This document shows positions 9,478 to 18,006 of a DNA stretch of 64,000 bases, piece by piece. Position 1 is the first letter of the stretch. Each line of letters opens with the position of its first letter. A program made the position numbers and the translations under genes. This stretch comes from Giesbergeria anulus (GTDB taxonomy: Bacteria; Pseudomonadota; Gammaproteobacteria; Burkholderiales; Burkholderiaceae_C). The stretch covers positions 558,001 through 622,000 of the forward strand of contig NZ_FOGD01000002.1 of assembly GCF_900111115.1 (NCBI RefSeq), written 5' to 3'. Under the pieces are notes generated by a model. The model was not told the origin of the DNA, did not search any database, and worked only from the letters and a program-made list of their open reading frames with translations.

Positions 9478-9538
9478 ACCCAGATGGTGCGCGGCAGGGC
9501 TGAAGGTAGTCTTAACACAGGCCCAAGCGGGCGTAGTA

Positions 9539-11371
9539 TCAGCCCTTGGGCACGGGCAGCAGTTGCACCATCGCAGCAATGAGCTGATCGCTAGAGACCG
9601 GTTTGTGCAGCAGCAGCGCAGCAGTAGATTGGGCATCACGCAGCCGCTGTGGTGAGGTGTCGCCCGTCATGATGATGGCCGATACTGGCTGGCCCCAATG
9701 CGCGCGCAGTTGCTCTAGCACCTCTTTGCCGGTTTCACCTTCGCGCAAACGGTAGTCGGTAATGATGAGGTCAGGCGGGCGGTGCTGTGCAGCCGGGCTA
9801 TCGAGTACAGCACGGGCAGAAGGGGCCGTGGTACACACACAGCCCCAGCTTTGCAACAGCGATTGCATGCCTAGGCAAACGGCCTCATCGTCATCAATGG
9901 CCAGCACACGCAACCCAGCCAGCCGCCGGGTTTGGTCGCCGTTGTCGGCGTGCTCGTCCATCAGCAGGGGGCCATTCCAAGCATCGAGCCAGAGCCGAAA
10001 CATCGACCCTTGGCCCACACGAGAGAACACCTCCACCTGCGTGCCCATCTCAGCCACCAAGCGCTTAACGATAGCCAACCCCAAGCCCAGCCCTTTGCGT
10101 CGGTCACGCTCAGGGTTGCCAAGCTGGTGAAACTCACGAAAAATTTCTGTGATGTGCTCATTGGGGATACCCATCCCGGTGTCCCATACCTCTAGGGCCA
10201 ACCGCATCCGGCGCTGGCGGCAGGCAATGAGCACCCCACCGCGTTGGGTATAGCGCAAAGCGTTAGAAATCAAATTGCGCATCACTAAATCGACCAAAGC
10301 CCGGTCGGCCAGCGCGGCAGCAGAGGTCTCGCGGGTGCGGTACACCAGCGCTGCCGCATCGGCCTGTACGCCAAACTCCTGCTCTAAGCCCGACAGCAAC
10401 GCTTGCACCGAAAACGGTGCCCGGTGTGCCTTGACGACGCCCGCCTCTAGACGCGAGTAATCGAGCAGCGTGGTCAGCATCTCGGCGGCGGCGCGGGAGG
10501 CAGTGCTGGCATGGCCCAGCACCAGTGCTTGGCGTTCATTGAGCGGGCTGCGGCGCAGGGTTTCCAGAAATAAGCCCATCGCGTGCAACGGCTGGCGCAA
10601 GTCGTGGCTGGCCGCAGCCAAAAAGCGCGATTTGTCTTGGTTGGCCTGTTCGGCAGCTTCTTGGGCTTGCAGCGCACGCTGCGTTTGGGCGCGCAGTTGC
10701 CCCACTAAACGCTCGTTTTCAAACTTAATCTCGATGCTGTTCAGGGCGGCTTTGGACAGATTGCGAGCGTGCAAGCAGGTCAGGCCGTAATACACCGCCA
10801 CCATCGCCATCGCAGGCAAAGTGACAGCGCCTTCGGTGAGCAGCAAGGCCACCAAGGCCCCACTGACCGCACAGCTAAGATAAACCACATAGGCGCGGTA
10901 CATGGGTGCGCCCAGCCCCAAGGCGCCCGAAGAGACGGTACTCAAAATGCCCACGTAATAAATCACGGCATCGGTAGTGTCATGACTGAACCGCCAAATA
11001 ATCAGCCCCAAACTGCCCCAAAGGAGCCCCATCGCGGCCATGCACTGCATCAGCCGCCAGGCATCTTGGCGCGGTGTTTTGTGTGCACGCGGCAAGGGGC
11101 ACAAGCCTACATAAACGCACGTTACGACCAGCAAATGCACCGCAAACCACCACAGAACGGCGTACAGCGGTATCACCAGCCCCATCACCCAAACGGTGCC
11201 CAAAGACGTCAGCAGCGAAGCAGTCAACGTCATGGGAAAGCTGTGCCGCAGCAGCCTCACCTGCTCTGCGAGCATTTCATCGCGGTCTTGACCAATCACC
11301 AGGTTACGCCAGCGCGTCCATAGCGGCTGAGGCGCTGGCGAGGAGGGGGGCTCTTCAGTAGCCGCTGTCAT
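9539..11371 (-). CDS. Hybrid sensor histidine kinase with C-terminal receiver
   Basis: The 610-aa protein has about six membrane helices between residues 47 and 200, then a coiled-coil (205-245). HisKA has the phospho-acceptor His256 (AAASHDLRQPLHAMG). The ATPase domain shows NLISNALRYTQRGG, DTGMGI and GLGLGLAIVKRL, and a receiver lies near residues 490-605 (AIDDDE, ITDYRL, and Lys in LLHKPVSS). Its 5' end overlaps the upstream LuxR-type regulator gene by 17 bases, so the two likely form a phosphorelay. No DNA-binding output is present in this protein itself. Confidence 0.9.
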   Translation of the reverse strand: MTAATEEPPSSPAPQPLWTRWRNLVIGQDRDEMLAEQVRLLRHSFPMTLTASLLTSLGTVWVMGLVIPLYAVLWWFAVHLLVVTCVYVGLCPLPRAHKTPRQDAWRLMQCMAAMGLLWGSLGLIIWRFSHDTTDAVIYYVGILSTVSSGALGLGAPMYRAYVVYLSCAVSGALVALLLTEGAVTLPAMAMVAVYYGLTCLHARNLSKAALNSIEIKFENERLVGQLRAQTQRALQAQEAAEQANQDKSRFLAAASHDLRQPLHAMGLFLETLRRSPLNERQALVLGHASTASRAAAEMLTTLLDYSRLEAGVVKAHRAPFSVQALLSGLEQEFGVQADAAALVYRTRETSAAALADRALVDLVMRNLISNALRYTQRGGVLIACRQRRMRLALEVWDTGMGIPNEHITEIFREFHQLGNPERDRRKGLGLGLAIVKRLVAEMGTQVEVFSRVGQGSMFRLWLDAWNGPLLMDEHADNGDQTRRLAGLRVLAIDDDEAVCLGMQSLLQSWGCVCTTAPSARAVLDSPAAQHRPPDLIITDYRLREGETGKEVLEQLRAHWGQPVSAIIMTGDTSPQRLRDAQSTAALLLHKPVSSDQLIAAMVQLLPVPKG

Positions 11372-11999
11372 GCGCAGGCATACTTACTAGCCCCAAGCGC
11401 TGCGCTTGCAGCAGCGCGGTGCTGCGGCTATTAACGCCCAATTGGCTAAAAATGGCCGCCACATGTACGCGCACCGTGTTTTCGCTCAGGCCCAGATCGC
11501 GGGCAATCACCTTGTTGGGTTTACCACTACACAACAACCGCAACACATCCAATTGCCGCGCCGTCAGGGTGGGGGTTGCGGTGCTCAAACATGCCGGGGT
11601 TGGGGCAGGGCAGTTTTCCGGCGGAAAACACGGTTGTCCAGCCAAGGCCAAGGTGATGGCATGCAAGATGTCTTCAGCACTGGCCGATTTGGGCAAAAAA
11701 CCATCGGCCCCGCGCAGCCGCGCCTGGCGCACCGCATCAGGGGCCATGCTGGCCGACACCAACACGATGCGCGCTGCTGGGTAACTTTGGCGCAACAGGT
11801 GCAGTCCATCTAAGCCACTCATGCCGGGCAATTGAATATCGAGCAGCACCAACTCTAAGGTAGGCAGCCCCAAGCCACAGGCTTGGGAAATAGAACCCGC
11901 CTCAGCAATAGCGCCCACGCTGGGGTGATCTTGCACGATCAGGCGCAGGCCGGTACGAAAGAGGGTGTGGTCATCGACAAGCAACAGGGTGGCGGGCAT
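11355..11999 (-). CDS. NarL/LuxR-type response regulator
   Basis: The 214-aa regulator has a receiver with DDH near residue 9, phospho-acceptor Asp54 (LVLLDIQLPG) and Lys in FLPKSASAED. A LuxR-type helix-turn-helix follows (LTARQLDVLRLLCSGKPN, then IARDLGLSENTVRVHV). ATG 11999 gives the standard start MPATLLLVDDH. The in-frame extension upstream (12 codons) adds nothing recognisable. It overlaps the hybrid kinase gene by 17 bases, so they should be partners. A small gene is transcribed divergently from the 150-bp region upstream. Confidence 0.9.
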   Translation of the reverse strand: MPATLLLVDDHTLFRTGLRLIVQDHPSVGAIAEAGSISQACGLGLPTLELVLLDIQLPGMSGLDGLHLLRQSYPAARIVLVSASMAPDAVRQARLRGADGFLPKSASAEDILHAITLALAGQPCFPPENCPAPTPACLSTATPTLTARQLDVLRLLCSGKPNKVIARDLGLSENTVRVHVAAIFSQLGVNSRSTALLQAQRLGLVSMPAHDSGY

Positions 12000-12149
12000 G
12001 GGGGCAGAGTATTGCGCATAAAAACACTCCTGCATCTAGTCCTTTTGTGTGATGGACGAGCACCGGGACTGTTTTTAGACTGCAGCTTGTTGATTGAATT
12101 TTGCTATCACTGTCTTAGACATGATGGCCTCCTTCTGAAGGATACTGCC

Positions 12150-12659
12150 ATGAGCCCTGCTATCGACATCCGCACTTTTCGCACCCGCGCCGCCACGGCA
12201 CAACAACCCAGTGCCTTAGGTGGCAACAGTGTGCAAGATATTGTGGATATGGACTGCACTGAAACCCCAGTGCTGGCTGGCGTGGTGATTGAGCGCCTCG
12301 ACGCACAAATCGGGGTCTGGCAGTATTCGCTGGATGACGGCCAAACTTGGCAGGCGGTGCGCACTGATTTGCTGCACCGCGACGGCCCTATGGGCTTGGC
12401 GCTGGCCCTAGATGCCCGTTTGCGGGTTTTGCCCTTTGGCGGCCAGCGTGGCACCGTGCGGCTAGTGTTCCACCCCGTGCCATTTGTCGGGGGCGGCAAT
12501 GGCATCTACCGGCCTTACCCACCCACTGATGAGCGCCCTGAGGCCCCCACCGTGACGCTGGTGTTGGGGCTGGCGGCCATCAATGGTGCCCCCCAATCGG
12601 TGTACGTGCCCCGGTTGCGCAACAAGCGGGCGCTGGCAGCGGCCCGTGCTGCTGGATAA
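12150..12659 (+). CDS. Small protein with one adhesin-repeat-like domain, function unknown
   Basis: The 169-aa product has no signal peptide or membrane helix. Residues about 48-110 (GVWQYSLDDGQTWQAV, later ARLRVLPF and GTVRLVF) resemble the repeat unit seen many times over in very large secreted adhesins, where 'xWxYSxDGGxTW' precedes 'RxRFxP'. Here it appears only once and in a small protein. ATG 12150 has GAAGG about eight bases upstream. The neighbours (a regulator and bacterioferritin) give no functional hint. I do not recognise a named family with confidence. Confidence 0.7.
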   Translation: MSPAIDIRTFRTRAATAQQPSALGGNSVQDIVDMDCTETPVLAGVVIERLDAQIGVWQYSLDDGQTWQAVRTDLLHRDGPMGLALALDARLRVLPFGGQRGTVRLVFHPVPFVGGGNGIYRPYPPTDERPEAPTVTLVLGLAAINGAPQSVYVPRLRNKRALAAARAAG

Positions 12660-12673
12660 AAGGCGCGGCAGTT

Positions 12674-13150
12674 TTATTCTAGTGTGCCCATTTGCGATTG
12701 CAGGTAGTTTTGCAGACCGACTTTGTCGATGAGTTCGAGCTGAGTTTCCAGAAAGTCGATGTGCTCTTCGGTGTCATCCAAGATTTTTTGCAGCAGGTCA
12801 CGCGAGACGTAGTCGCGCACGCCCTCACAGTAAGCAATGCCCTCTTTGACTGTAGCCTGTGCGCCTTGTTCTAGGCGCAAATCGCAGGCCAAGATTTCTG
12901 GCACTGTCTCGCCCACTTGCAGCTTGCCCAAGTCTTGCAGATTGGGCAGACCATCGAGCATAAAAATGCGGTCCATCAGCCAATCGGCGTGCTTCATCTC
13001 GCCAATCGACTCAGAGTGTTCTTTCTTGGCCAGCTTGTCAAAACCCCAGTGCTTGAGCATGCGGTAATGCAAAAAGTACTGGTTAATGGCAGTCAGCTCG
13101 TTTTTGAGCTGGGCTTGCAAATGGCCGATGGCTTGGGTGTCACCCTTCAT
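12674..13150 (-). CDS. bfr: Bacterioferritin
   Basis: The 158-aa protein matches heme-containing bacterioferritin from end to end and should store iron in a 24-subunit shell. Counted residues match the known ligands: Met52 for heme, and Glu18, Glu51, His54, Glu94 and His130 of the ferroxidase site. At position 127, Glu in the Escherichia coli protein as I recall it, this sequence has Thr followed by two Glu (DDTEEHID). ATG 13150 has AGGAG seven bases upstream. It is divergent from ahpC across 175 bp, which fits shared oxidative-stress control. Confidence 0.95.
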   Translation of the reverse strand: MKGDTQAIGHLQAQLKNELTAINQYFLHYRMLKHWGFDKLAKKEHSESIGEMKHADWLMDRIFMLDGLPNLQDLGKLQVGETVPEILACDLRLEQGAQATVKEGIAYCEGVRDYVSRDLLQKILDDTEEHIDFLETQLELIDKVGLQNYLQSQMGTLE

Positions 13151-13219
13151 AGTGCGCTCCTAATGGTTAATGGTGATAGATAAGCTTGTATTGTGCAGCG
13201 TACGCATAAAACGTGCAGC

Positions 13220-13285
13220 ATAGTAAAAAGGTATCGAATCCATCAAAGCAATCGATTGGATGGGCCTGATGCTTTGGGCCATACT
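13220..13285 (+). promoter_or_regulatory. Candidate OxyR site and ahpC promoter
   Basis: Four tetranucleotides with exact 7-base spacing lie at 13220-13256: ATAG, GTAT, ATCA and CGAT. This fits the OxyR pattern ATAG-N7-CTAT-N7-ATAG-N7-CTAT at 12 of 16 positions. The last element abuts a possible -35 TTGGAT (13256-13261), followed after 18 bases by CATACT (13280-13285) as -10. An activator touching the -35 box is the usual OxyR layout. The site lies in the shared region with divergent bfr. Confidence 0.5.
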
Positions 13286-13325
13286 TCGTTCTGTCTTCAG
13301 TTTCAACACCCTAAAGGAAACCGCA

Positions 13326-13889
13326 ATGTCCCTGATTAACACCCAAGTCCAACCCTTCAAGACCCAAGCTTTTCACAATGGCAAGTTTGTCGAAGTCAGC
13401 AATGAAAGCCTCAAGGGCCAGTGGTCGGTGCTGATTTTCATGCCCGCTGCTTTCACTTTCAACTGCCCCACCGAAATTGAAGACGCCGCTGACAACTACG
13501 CCGCCTTCCAAGCCGCTGGTGCCGAGGTGTACATCATCACTACCGACACCCACTTTAGCCACAAAGTCTGGCACGAAACCTCCCCCGCTGTGGGCAAAGC
13601 CAAGTTCCCACTGGTGGGCGATCCTACCCACACCCTGACCAACGCTTTTGGCGTGCACATCCCTGAAGAAGGCTTGGCACTGCGCGGCACCTTCATCATC
13701 AACCCCGAAGGTTTCATCAAGACTGCCGAAGTCCACAGCAACGAAATTGCCCGTGACGTGTCGGAAACCCTGCGCAAGCTCAAGGCTGCCCAGTACACCG
13801 CCGCCAACCCCGGCCAAGTGTGCCCCGCCAAGTGGAAAGAAGGCGCTCAAACTATCGCTCCGTCGATTGACTTGGTGGGCAAGATCTAA
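13326..13889 (+). CDS. ahpC: Alkyl hydroperoxide reductase C (typical 2-Cys peroxiredoxin)
   Basis: The 187-aa peroxiredoxin reduces hydrogen peroxide and organic peroxides in the cytoplasm. The peroxidatic Cys47 sits in FTFNCPTE and the resolving Cys166 in VCPAKW, both at the positions standard for AhpC. ATG 13326 follows AGGAAA by eight bases; an upstream extension of 22 codons lies in the promoter region and is rejected. Electrons come from AhpF, encoded downstream behind a terminator-like hairpin. It is likely induced by peroxide through OxyR, inferred from the site upstream. Confidence 0.96.
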   Translation: MSLINTQVQPFKTQAFHNGKFVEVSNESLKGQWSVLIFMPAAFTFNCPTEIEDAADNYAAFQAAGAEVYIITTDTHFSHKVWHETSPAVGKAKFPLVGDPTHTLTNAFGVHIPEEGLALRGTFIINPEGFIKTAEVHSNEIARDVSETLRKLKAAQYTAANPGQVCPAKWKEGAQTIAPSIDLVGKI

Positions 13890-13928
13890 GTCGGCCTGCG
13901 CCGCACTTCGTTTCTCACCGTGAAGACG

Positions 13929-13957
13929 CCCAGGTGCCTGGCGCCTGGGTTTTTTTT
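13929..13957 (+). terminator. Intrinsic terminator between ahpC and ahpF
   Basis: An 8-bp GC-rich stem (CCCAGGTG pairing with CGCCTGGG, one G-T pair, loop of five) is followed directly by eight T residues. It lies 40 bp after ahpC and 33 bp before ahpF. It should end most ahpC transcripts and leave ahpF at a lower level. Confidence 0.85.
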
Positions 13958-13989
13958 ACCCAAAATTTCGATTTTTCAGGAGTTTTTTC

Positions 13990-15546
13990 ATGCTTGACGA
14001 CAATCTCAAAGCCCAATTGAAGTCCTACTTGGAGCGCTTGCAGCGCCCGGTGGAGTTGGTGGCCACGCTGGACGACAGCGCCACGTCGCACGAGCTGAAA
14101 GAACTGCTGCAAGATATTGCCTCCGTCTCTGACAAGGTAACAGTGGTAGAAAACAACGACGCCGATGCCCGCAAGCCCTCGTTTTTGATTACCAACCCCG
14201 GCCAAGACACCGGGCTGCGCTTTGCCGGTGTGCCACTGGGCCACGAATTTACCTCGCTGGTGCTGGCACTGTTGCAAGTGGGCGGCCACCCCTCTAAAGA
14301 AGCGGCTGACCTGCTGGAGCAAGTGCGCAATCTGGACGGCGACTTCCACTTTGAGACCTACTACTCCCTGAGCTGCCACAACTGCCCCGACGTGGTGCAG
14401 GCCCTGAATCTGATGAGCGTGCTCAATCCGCGCATCACGCACACGGCCATTGACGGCGGCGTGTTTCAGAACGAGATCGAAGCGCGCGAGATCATGGGCG
14501 TGCCCACCATCTTTTTGAACGGCCAAAAATTCGGCCAAGGCCGCATGGAGTTGGCCGAGATTGTTGCCAAAATTGACACCGGCGCTGCCGCCAAAGAAGC
14601 CACAAAAATCAGCAACAAAGAAGCGTTTGACGTGTTGGTAGTCGGTGGTGGCCCGGCTGGTGCCGCAGCGGCTATTTATGCTGCGCGCAAGGGCATCCGC
14701 ACCGGCGTAGCGGCAGAACGCTTTGGCGGCCAAGTGCTCGATACCGTGGACATTGAAAACTACATCTCGGTGTCCAAAACCGAAGGCCCCCAACTGGCCG
14801 CCGCGATGGAGCGCCATGTGCGCGACTATGACGTCGATGTGATGAACCTGCAACGCGCCAAGGCTTTGGTGCCCGCTACCGAAGCCGGTGGCCTGATCGA
14901 AGTGCAATTAGAAAACGGTGCCACGCTGCGCAGCAAATCAGTGATTTTGGCTACTGGGGCGCGCTGGCGCAACATGAACGTGCCCGGCGAGGAGCAATAC
15001 CGCACCAAGGGCGTAACCTACTGCCCGCATTGCGATGGCCCCTTGTTCAAGGGCAAGCGCGTAGCGGTGATTGGCGGTGGCAATTCGGGTGTAGAAGCCG
15101 CGATTGACTTGGCCGGGCTGGTAGCCCACGTCACGGTGCTGGAGTTTGCCGCCGAGTTGAAAGCCGATGCCGTGCTGCAACGCAAGCTGCGCAGCCTGCC
15201 CAATGTCGAGGTGATCTTGAACGCCCAAACCACCGAAGTGAATGGCGATGGCCACAAAGTGACCGGCGTGACCTACAAAGACCGCACCAACGATGAGATC
15301 AAGCAAGTGGCGCTGGAAGGCATTTTTGTGCAGATTGGCTTGCTGCCCAACACCGATTGGCTCAAAGGCACGATAGAACTCAACCGCATGGGCGAGATCG
15401 TGATTGATGCCAAAGGCCATACCAATGTGCCGGGCGTGTTTGCGGCGGGCGATTGCACCACAGTGCCGTACAAGCAAATCATCATTGCCACCGGCGAAGG
15501 GGCCAAAGCCGCACTGAGCGCGTTTGACCACTTGATTCGGCACTGA
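13990..15546 (+). CDS. ahpF: Alkyl hydroperoxide reductase subunit F
   Basis: The 518-aa flavoprotein transfers electrons from NADH to AhpC. Its N-terminal double-thioredoxin part has Cys129 and Cys132 (SCHNC), and the thioredoxin-reductase-like part has Cys345 and Cys348 (CPHCDG). The FAD-binding [10 protein letters not shown] lies near residue 219 and a second dinucleotide-binding motif ([10 protein letters not shown]) lies after Cys348. The length is normal for the family. ATG 13990 follows CAGGAG by nine bases. A degraded second copy of part of this gene lies at 22703-22834. Confidence 0.97.
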   Translation: MLDDNLKAQLKSYLERLQRPVELVATLDDSATSHELKELLQDIASVSDKVTVVENNDADARKPSFLITNPGQDTGLRFAGVPLGHEFTSLVLALLQVGGHPSKEAADLLEQVRNLDGDFHFETYYSLSCHNCPDVVQALNLMSVLNPRITHTAIDGGVFQNEIEAREIMGVPTIFLNGQKFGQGRMELAEIVAKIDTGAAAKEATKISNKEAFDVLVVGGGPAGAAAAIYAARKGIRTGVAAERFGGQVLDTVDIENYISVSKTEGPQLAAAMERHVRDYDVDVMNLQRAKALVPATEAGGLIEVQLENGATLRSKSVILATGARWRNMNVPGEEQYRTKGVTYCPHCDGPLFKGKRVAVIGGGNSGVEAAIDLAGLVAHVTVLEFAAELKADAVLQRKLRSLPNVEVILNAQTTEVNGDGHKVTGVTYKDRTNDEIKQVALEGIFVQIGLLPNTDWLKGTIELNRMGEIVIDAKGHTNVPGVFAAGDCTTVPYKQIIIATGEGAKAALSAFDHLIRH

Positions 15547-15614
15547 GCACTGTCGCTCTTTTTAGGAAGAATAGGGCTTTGAAGCGGGTTTAGCTCTGTA
15601 CAATTGTTTCCTAC

Positions 15615-16001
15615 ATGCGTCGCCTGCTGCTCACTTTCCTGTTGATGTTCCTGCCGCTCCAGAGCATCTGGGCGGCTGCGTCACCCTATTGCAGCCATGA
15701 GATTGCGCCAGATGCAACGCATTTTGGCCACCATGAGCACAAGCACCATGCGGCTGCAAGACCACTAGAGAACTCATCCTCTGTGGACAATGGGCAATCC
15801 TTCCAGCCCTTGCTCTCTGGTGCTATGAGCACGGACGTGGACTGCAATGTCTGCCACGGCACAAGCAATGCTGTGTTCGCCCAGACCGACCGGCATCCCC
15901 TGTGGGTGGCAAGTGCGCCCCCTATGCTGCACACAAAGCCCGCCCTTACAGCGCCATACCCTCACCGCCCCGAACGCCCCAACTGGCTAACCCTCGCCTG
16001 A
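15615..16001 (+). CDS. CzcI-like periplasmic protein of a metal efflux operon
   Basis: The 128-aa protein starts with a clear signal peptide (MRRLLLTFLLMFLPLQ, cleavage near IWAAA). The mature part is rich in His and Cys (SHE, HFGHHEHKHH, DCNVCHG), as in the CzcI family that precedes czcC in Cupriavidus-type operons and is thought to modulate metal resistance. A TACAAT box at 15599-15604 lies only 10 bases before the ATG, so the mRNA from it would be nearly leaderless. An intrinsic terminator follows at 16013. Confidence 0.78.
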   Translation: MRRLLLTFLLMFLPLQSIWAAASPYCSHEIAPDATHFGHHEHKHHAAARPLENSSSVDNGQSFQPLLSGAMSTDVDCNVCHGTSNAVFAQTDRHPLWVASAPPMLHTKPALTAPYPHRPERPNWLTLA

Positions 16002-16012
16002 GCGGCGAGGCG

Positions 16013-16033
16013 GGGCCGGGCGGCCCTTTTTTT
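16013..16033 (+). terminator. Intrinsic terminator after the czcI-like gene
   Basis: A GGGCC/GGCCC stem with a four-base loop is followed by seven T residues. It starts 11 bp after the stop codon of the czcI-like gene, so that gene is at least partly uncoupled from the czcCBA-like genes downstream. Confidence 0.8.
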
Positions 16034-16140
16034 AGCGATCTTTAGTGCTGCTCCTTTGAGCAGGCTGAGTGTGCTTCGCGCACGCTCGCATCGAGCCTTG
16101 CCGATTTCAACCACGTGGCTTGCCACAGGAGAAAAATCGG

Positions 16141-17406
16141 ATGCACCGAATCAAAAAATCACCACGACCTCATTCTTTGCTTATAGGCTTGGGATGGGTG
16201 CTAGCCAGCACAGCCGTATCTGCCCAAATACCCACTGGGCCTTGGACACTCAAGACATTGTTTGACCAGTCTTGGCAGCGCCAGCCCGAAGCACAAGCGG
16301 GCGCGCTGCGGCGCGAAGCAGCCCAAGCCATGCGCAAGGGGGCAGACGCATGGATAGCCGAGCCAGCAGTGCTGGGACTACAGACCAAAACAGACAGACC
16401 CGGCAGCAGCCAGGGCAGCCGCGAGTATGAAGTGGGCTTGGCTTTACCATTGTGGTTGCCCGGTGAGCGTGTGAGCAAGGCTGCACTGGGGGACGCAGAA
16501 CTTCAGGCGGTGGAAAACCGACGCTTGGCCGCACAGCTCGAACTGGCGGCCAACGTGCGCCAATTTTGGTGGGCTTGTCAAAGAGCACAGAGTGACTTGG
16601 ACTTGGCACACGAACGCTTGCGCAATGCACAGAGCCTAGCGACAGATGTGATGCGCCGGTTCAAGGCGGGCGATATGGCGCGTGCCGATCAGTTCCAAGC
16701 CGAGGCTACTGTGGCCCAAGCCGAGGCCAGCGTGGCCGAGGCCCTAGGCGCATACGATGCGGCCCAGGCTGCACTGGCAGGGTGGGTAGGCGTGCAGGGG
16801 CCATCTTGTGGTGCGGGCGATCCCACAGGTCAGGAGCCTGCCGTAGCTGTGGCCCGTGGCACCGCGTTGCTCAATCAGCACCCCGCAATCGCCCACTGGC
16901 GCGCCCAAGCCGAGGTGGCCCGCCGCGCTGCAAGGCTGGCAGCCACGCAGAGCCGGGCCAACCCCGAAATCACCGTGGCTGCCACGCGCTCGCGCGATCA
17001 AACAGGCGAGCGTTACCGACAGTCCTTTACTGTGGGCCTGCGCGTACCTTTGGGCGGAGGTGACCGTGCCCAAGCCAAAGAAGTGGCAGCCCGTGCCGAG
17101 GCGCTAGAGGCCGAAATACGCGCCCAAGTCGAGCATGACCGGATCAGCGCTGACATCGATGCCGCTACTGCGCGCGCTAAGGCGGCGGCTAGCCAGCGCG
17201 ATGCCATGGCCCGCCATGCTGCGCTGGCCCGTGAAATCTGGGTATTTGTCGATAAGGCTTTTCGTCTAGGCCAGGCCGACTGGCCTACGCGTCTACGCGT
17301 AGAGCTCGATACCGCACAGGCCGAGCGGCAGTTTGCGCGTGCCCGCATCGATGCGGCAGCAGCTGTTTCCGCGCTGCGCCAAGCCTTGGGCTTGTTGCCC
17401 GAATGA
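16141..17406 (+). CDS. czcC: TolC-family outer membrane factor (CzcC-like)
   Basis: The 421-aa product has a signal peptide (LGWVLASTAVSAQ) and long alpha-helical heptad-rich regions, as expected for the outer-membrane tunnel of an RND efflux pump. The second half repeats the first in layout (ADQFQAEATVAQAEAS and later VELDTAQAERQFARAR), as in TolC-type proteins. ATG 16141 has AGGAG nine bases upstream. It is the first of a set czcC - small protein - czcB - czcA, which together should span the whole envelope and export metal ions. Confidence 0.88.
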   Translation: MHRIKKSPRPHSLLIGLGWVLASTAVSAQIPTGPWTLKTLFDQSWQRQPEAQAGALRREAAQAMRKGADAWIAEPAVLGLQTKTDRPGSSQGSREYEVGLALPLWLPGERVSKAALGDAELQAVENRRLAAQLELAANVRQFWWACQRAQSDLDLAHERLRNAQSLATDVMRRFKAGDMARADQFQAEATVAQAEASVAEALGAYDAAQAALAGWVGVQGPSCGAGDPTGQEPAVAVARGTALLNQHPAIAHWRAQAEVARRAARLAATQSRANPEITVAATRSRDQTGERYRQSFTVGLRVPLGGGDRAQAKEVAARAEALEAEIRAQVEHDRISADIDAATARAKAAASQRDAMARHAALAREIWVFVDKAFRLGQADWPTRLRVELDTAQAERQFARARIDAAAAVSALRQALGLLPE

Positions 17407-17448
17407 TGCGGCCTGCCCTGTTTATTTGAACCCCATTCATGGTTGACT

Positions 17449-18006
17449 ATGCAAAAAAATTCTTCTTTTACCTGCGCGTTGGCGCTGGTTATGGTGTTGG
17501 GCCTTGCGCCATTGTGGGCACAGGCTGGTGAAGGGCATGACCACGGCGAGGCACCTGCGGCTGCGTCTGGCCCAGCTTTGCCACGCTTTACAGCTACCTC
17601 CGATATGTTTGAACTCGTCGGTGTGCTTGACGGCCAACACCTTGCTCTGTACCTTGACCATGCAGGCGACAACAGCCCCGTGAAGGAGGCGCAGTTAGAG
17701 CTGGACATTGGCGGCACGCGCGTGCCCATCACTCGCGTGGCGGACGGCGAATTTAAGGCCACATTGGCGGCACCACTGGCCGAGGGCGTAAGCCCAGTTA
17801 CCACCACGGTGGTGGCAGGCAATGACTCCGACTTGTTGGCTGGTGAGATTGATGTGCATGGAGTAGCGCCTGCACATGCCGCACCCTCAAGCACCTTGCG
17901 CTCTAGCGCCGTGGTGGCGGGCACCGTGGGCACAGTGTTGCTGGCACTGGCCGTTGGGTGGAGCCTGCGGCGCAGCCGCGCTGCACGCCTAGGAGGTGTC
18001 GCATGA
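17449..18006 (+). CDS. Membrane-anchored periplasmic protein resembling the CzcB N-terminal domain
   Basis: The 185-aa protein has a signal peptide (cleavage near AQAG), then a His-rich segment (GEGHDHGE). A domain of about 100 residues (PRFTATSDMFELVGV, then SPVKEAQLELDIGG) resembles the extra N-terminal domain known in some CzcB adaptors. A C-terminal helix with a basic end should anchor it. It overlaps czcB by four bases (ATGA). I infer that the CzcB N-domain has been split off here as its own gene. ATG 17449 is chosen over TTG 17443; neither has a clear ribosome binding site. Confidence 0.75.
   Translation: MQKNSSFTCALALVMVLGLAPLWAQAGEGHDHGEAPAAASGPALPRFTATSDMFELVGVLDGQHLALYLDHAGDNSPVKEAQLELDIGGTRVPITRVADGEFKATLAAPLAEGVSPVTTTVVAGNDSDLLAGEIDVHGVAPAHAAPSSTLRSSAVVAGTVGTVLLALAVGWSLRRSRAARLGGVA

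Noticed and set aside
13915-14907. A 330-codon open frame on the minus strand opposite ahpF
   Set aside because: It is antisense to a clearly functional gene, rich in His, Gln and Gly as expected from GC-rich mirror translation, and has no domain.
16069-16140. Longer N-terminus for the CzcC-like protein
   Set aside because: It would put 24 residues before the signal peptide; ATG 16141 has a proper ribosome binding site.
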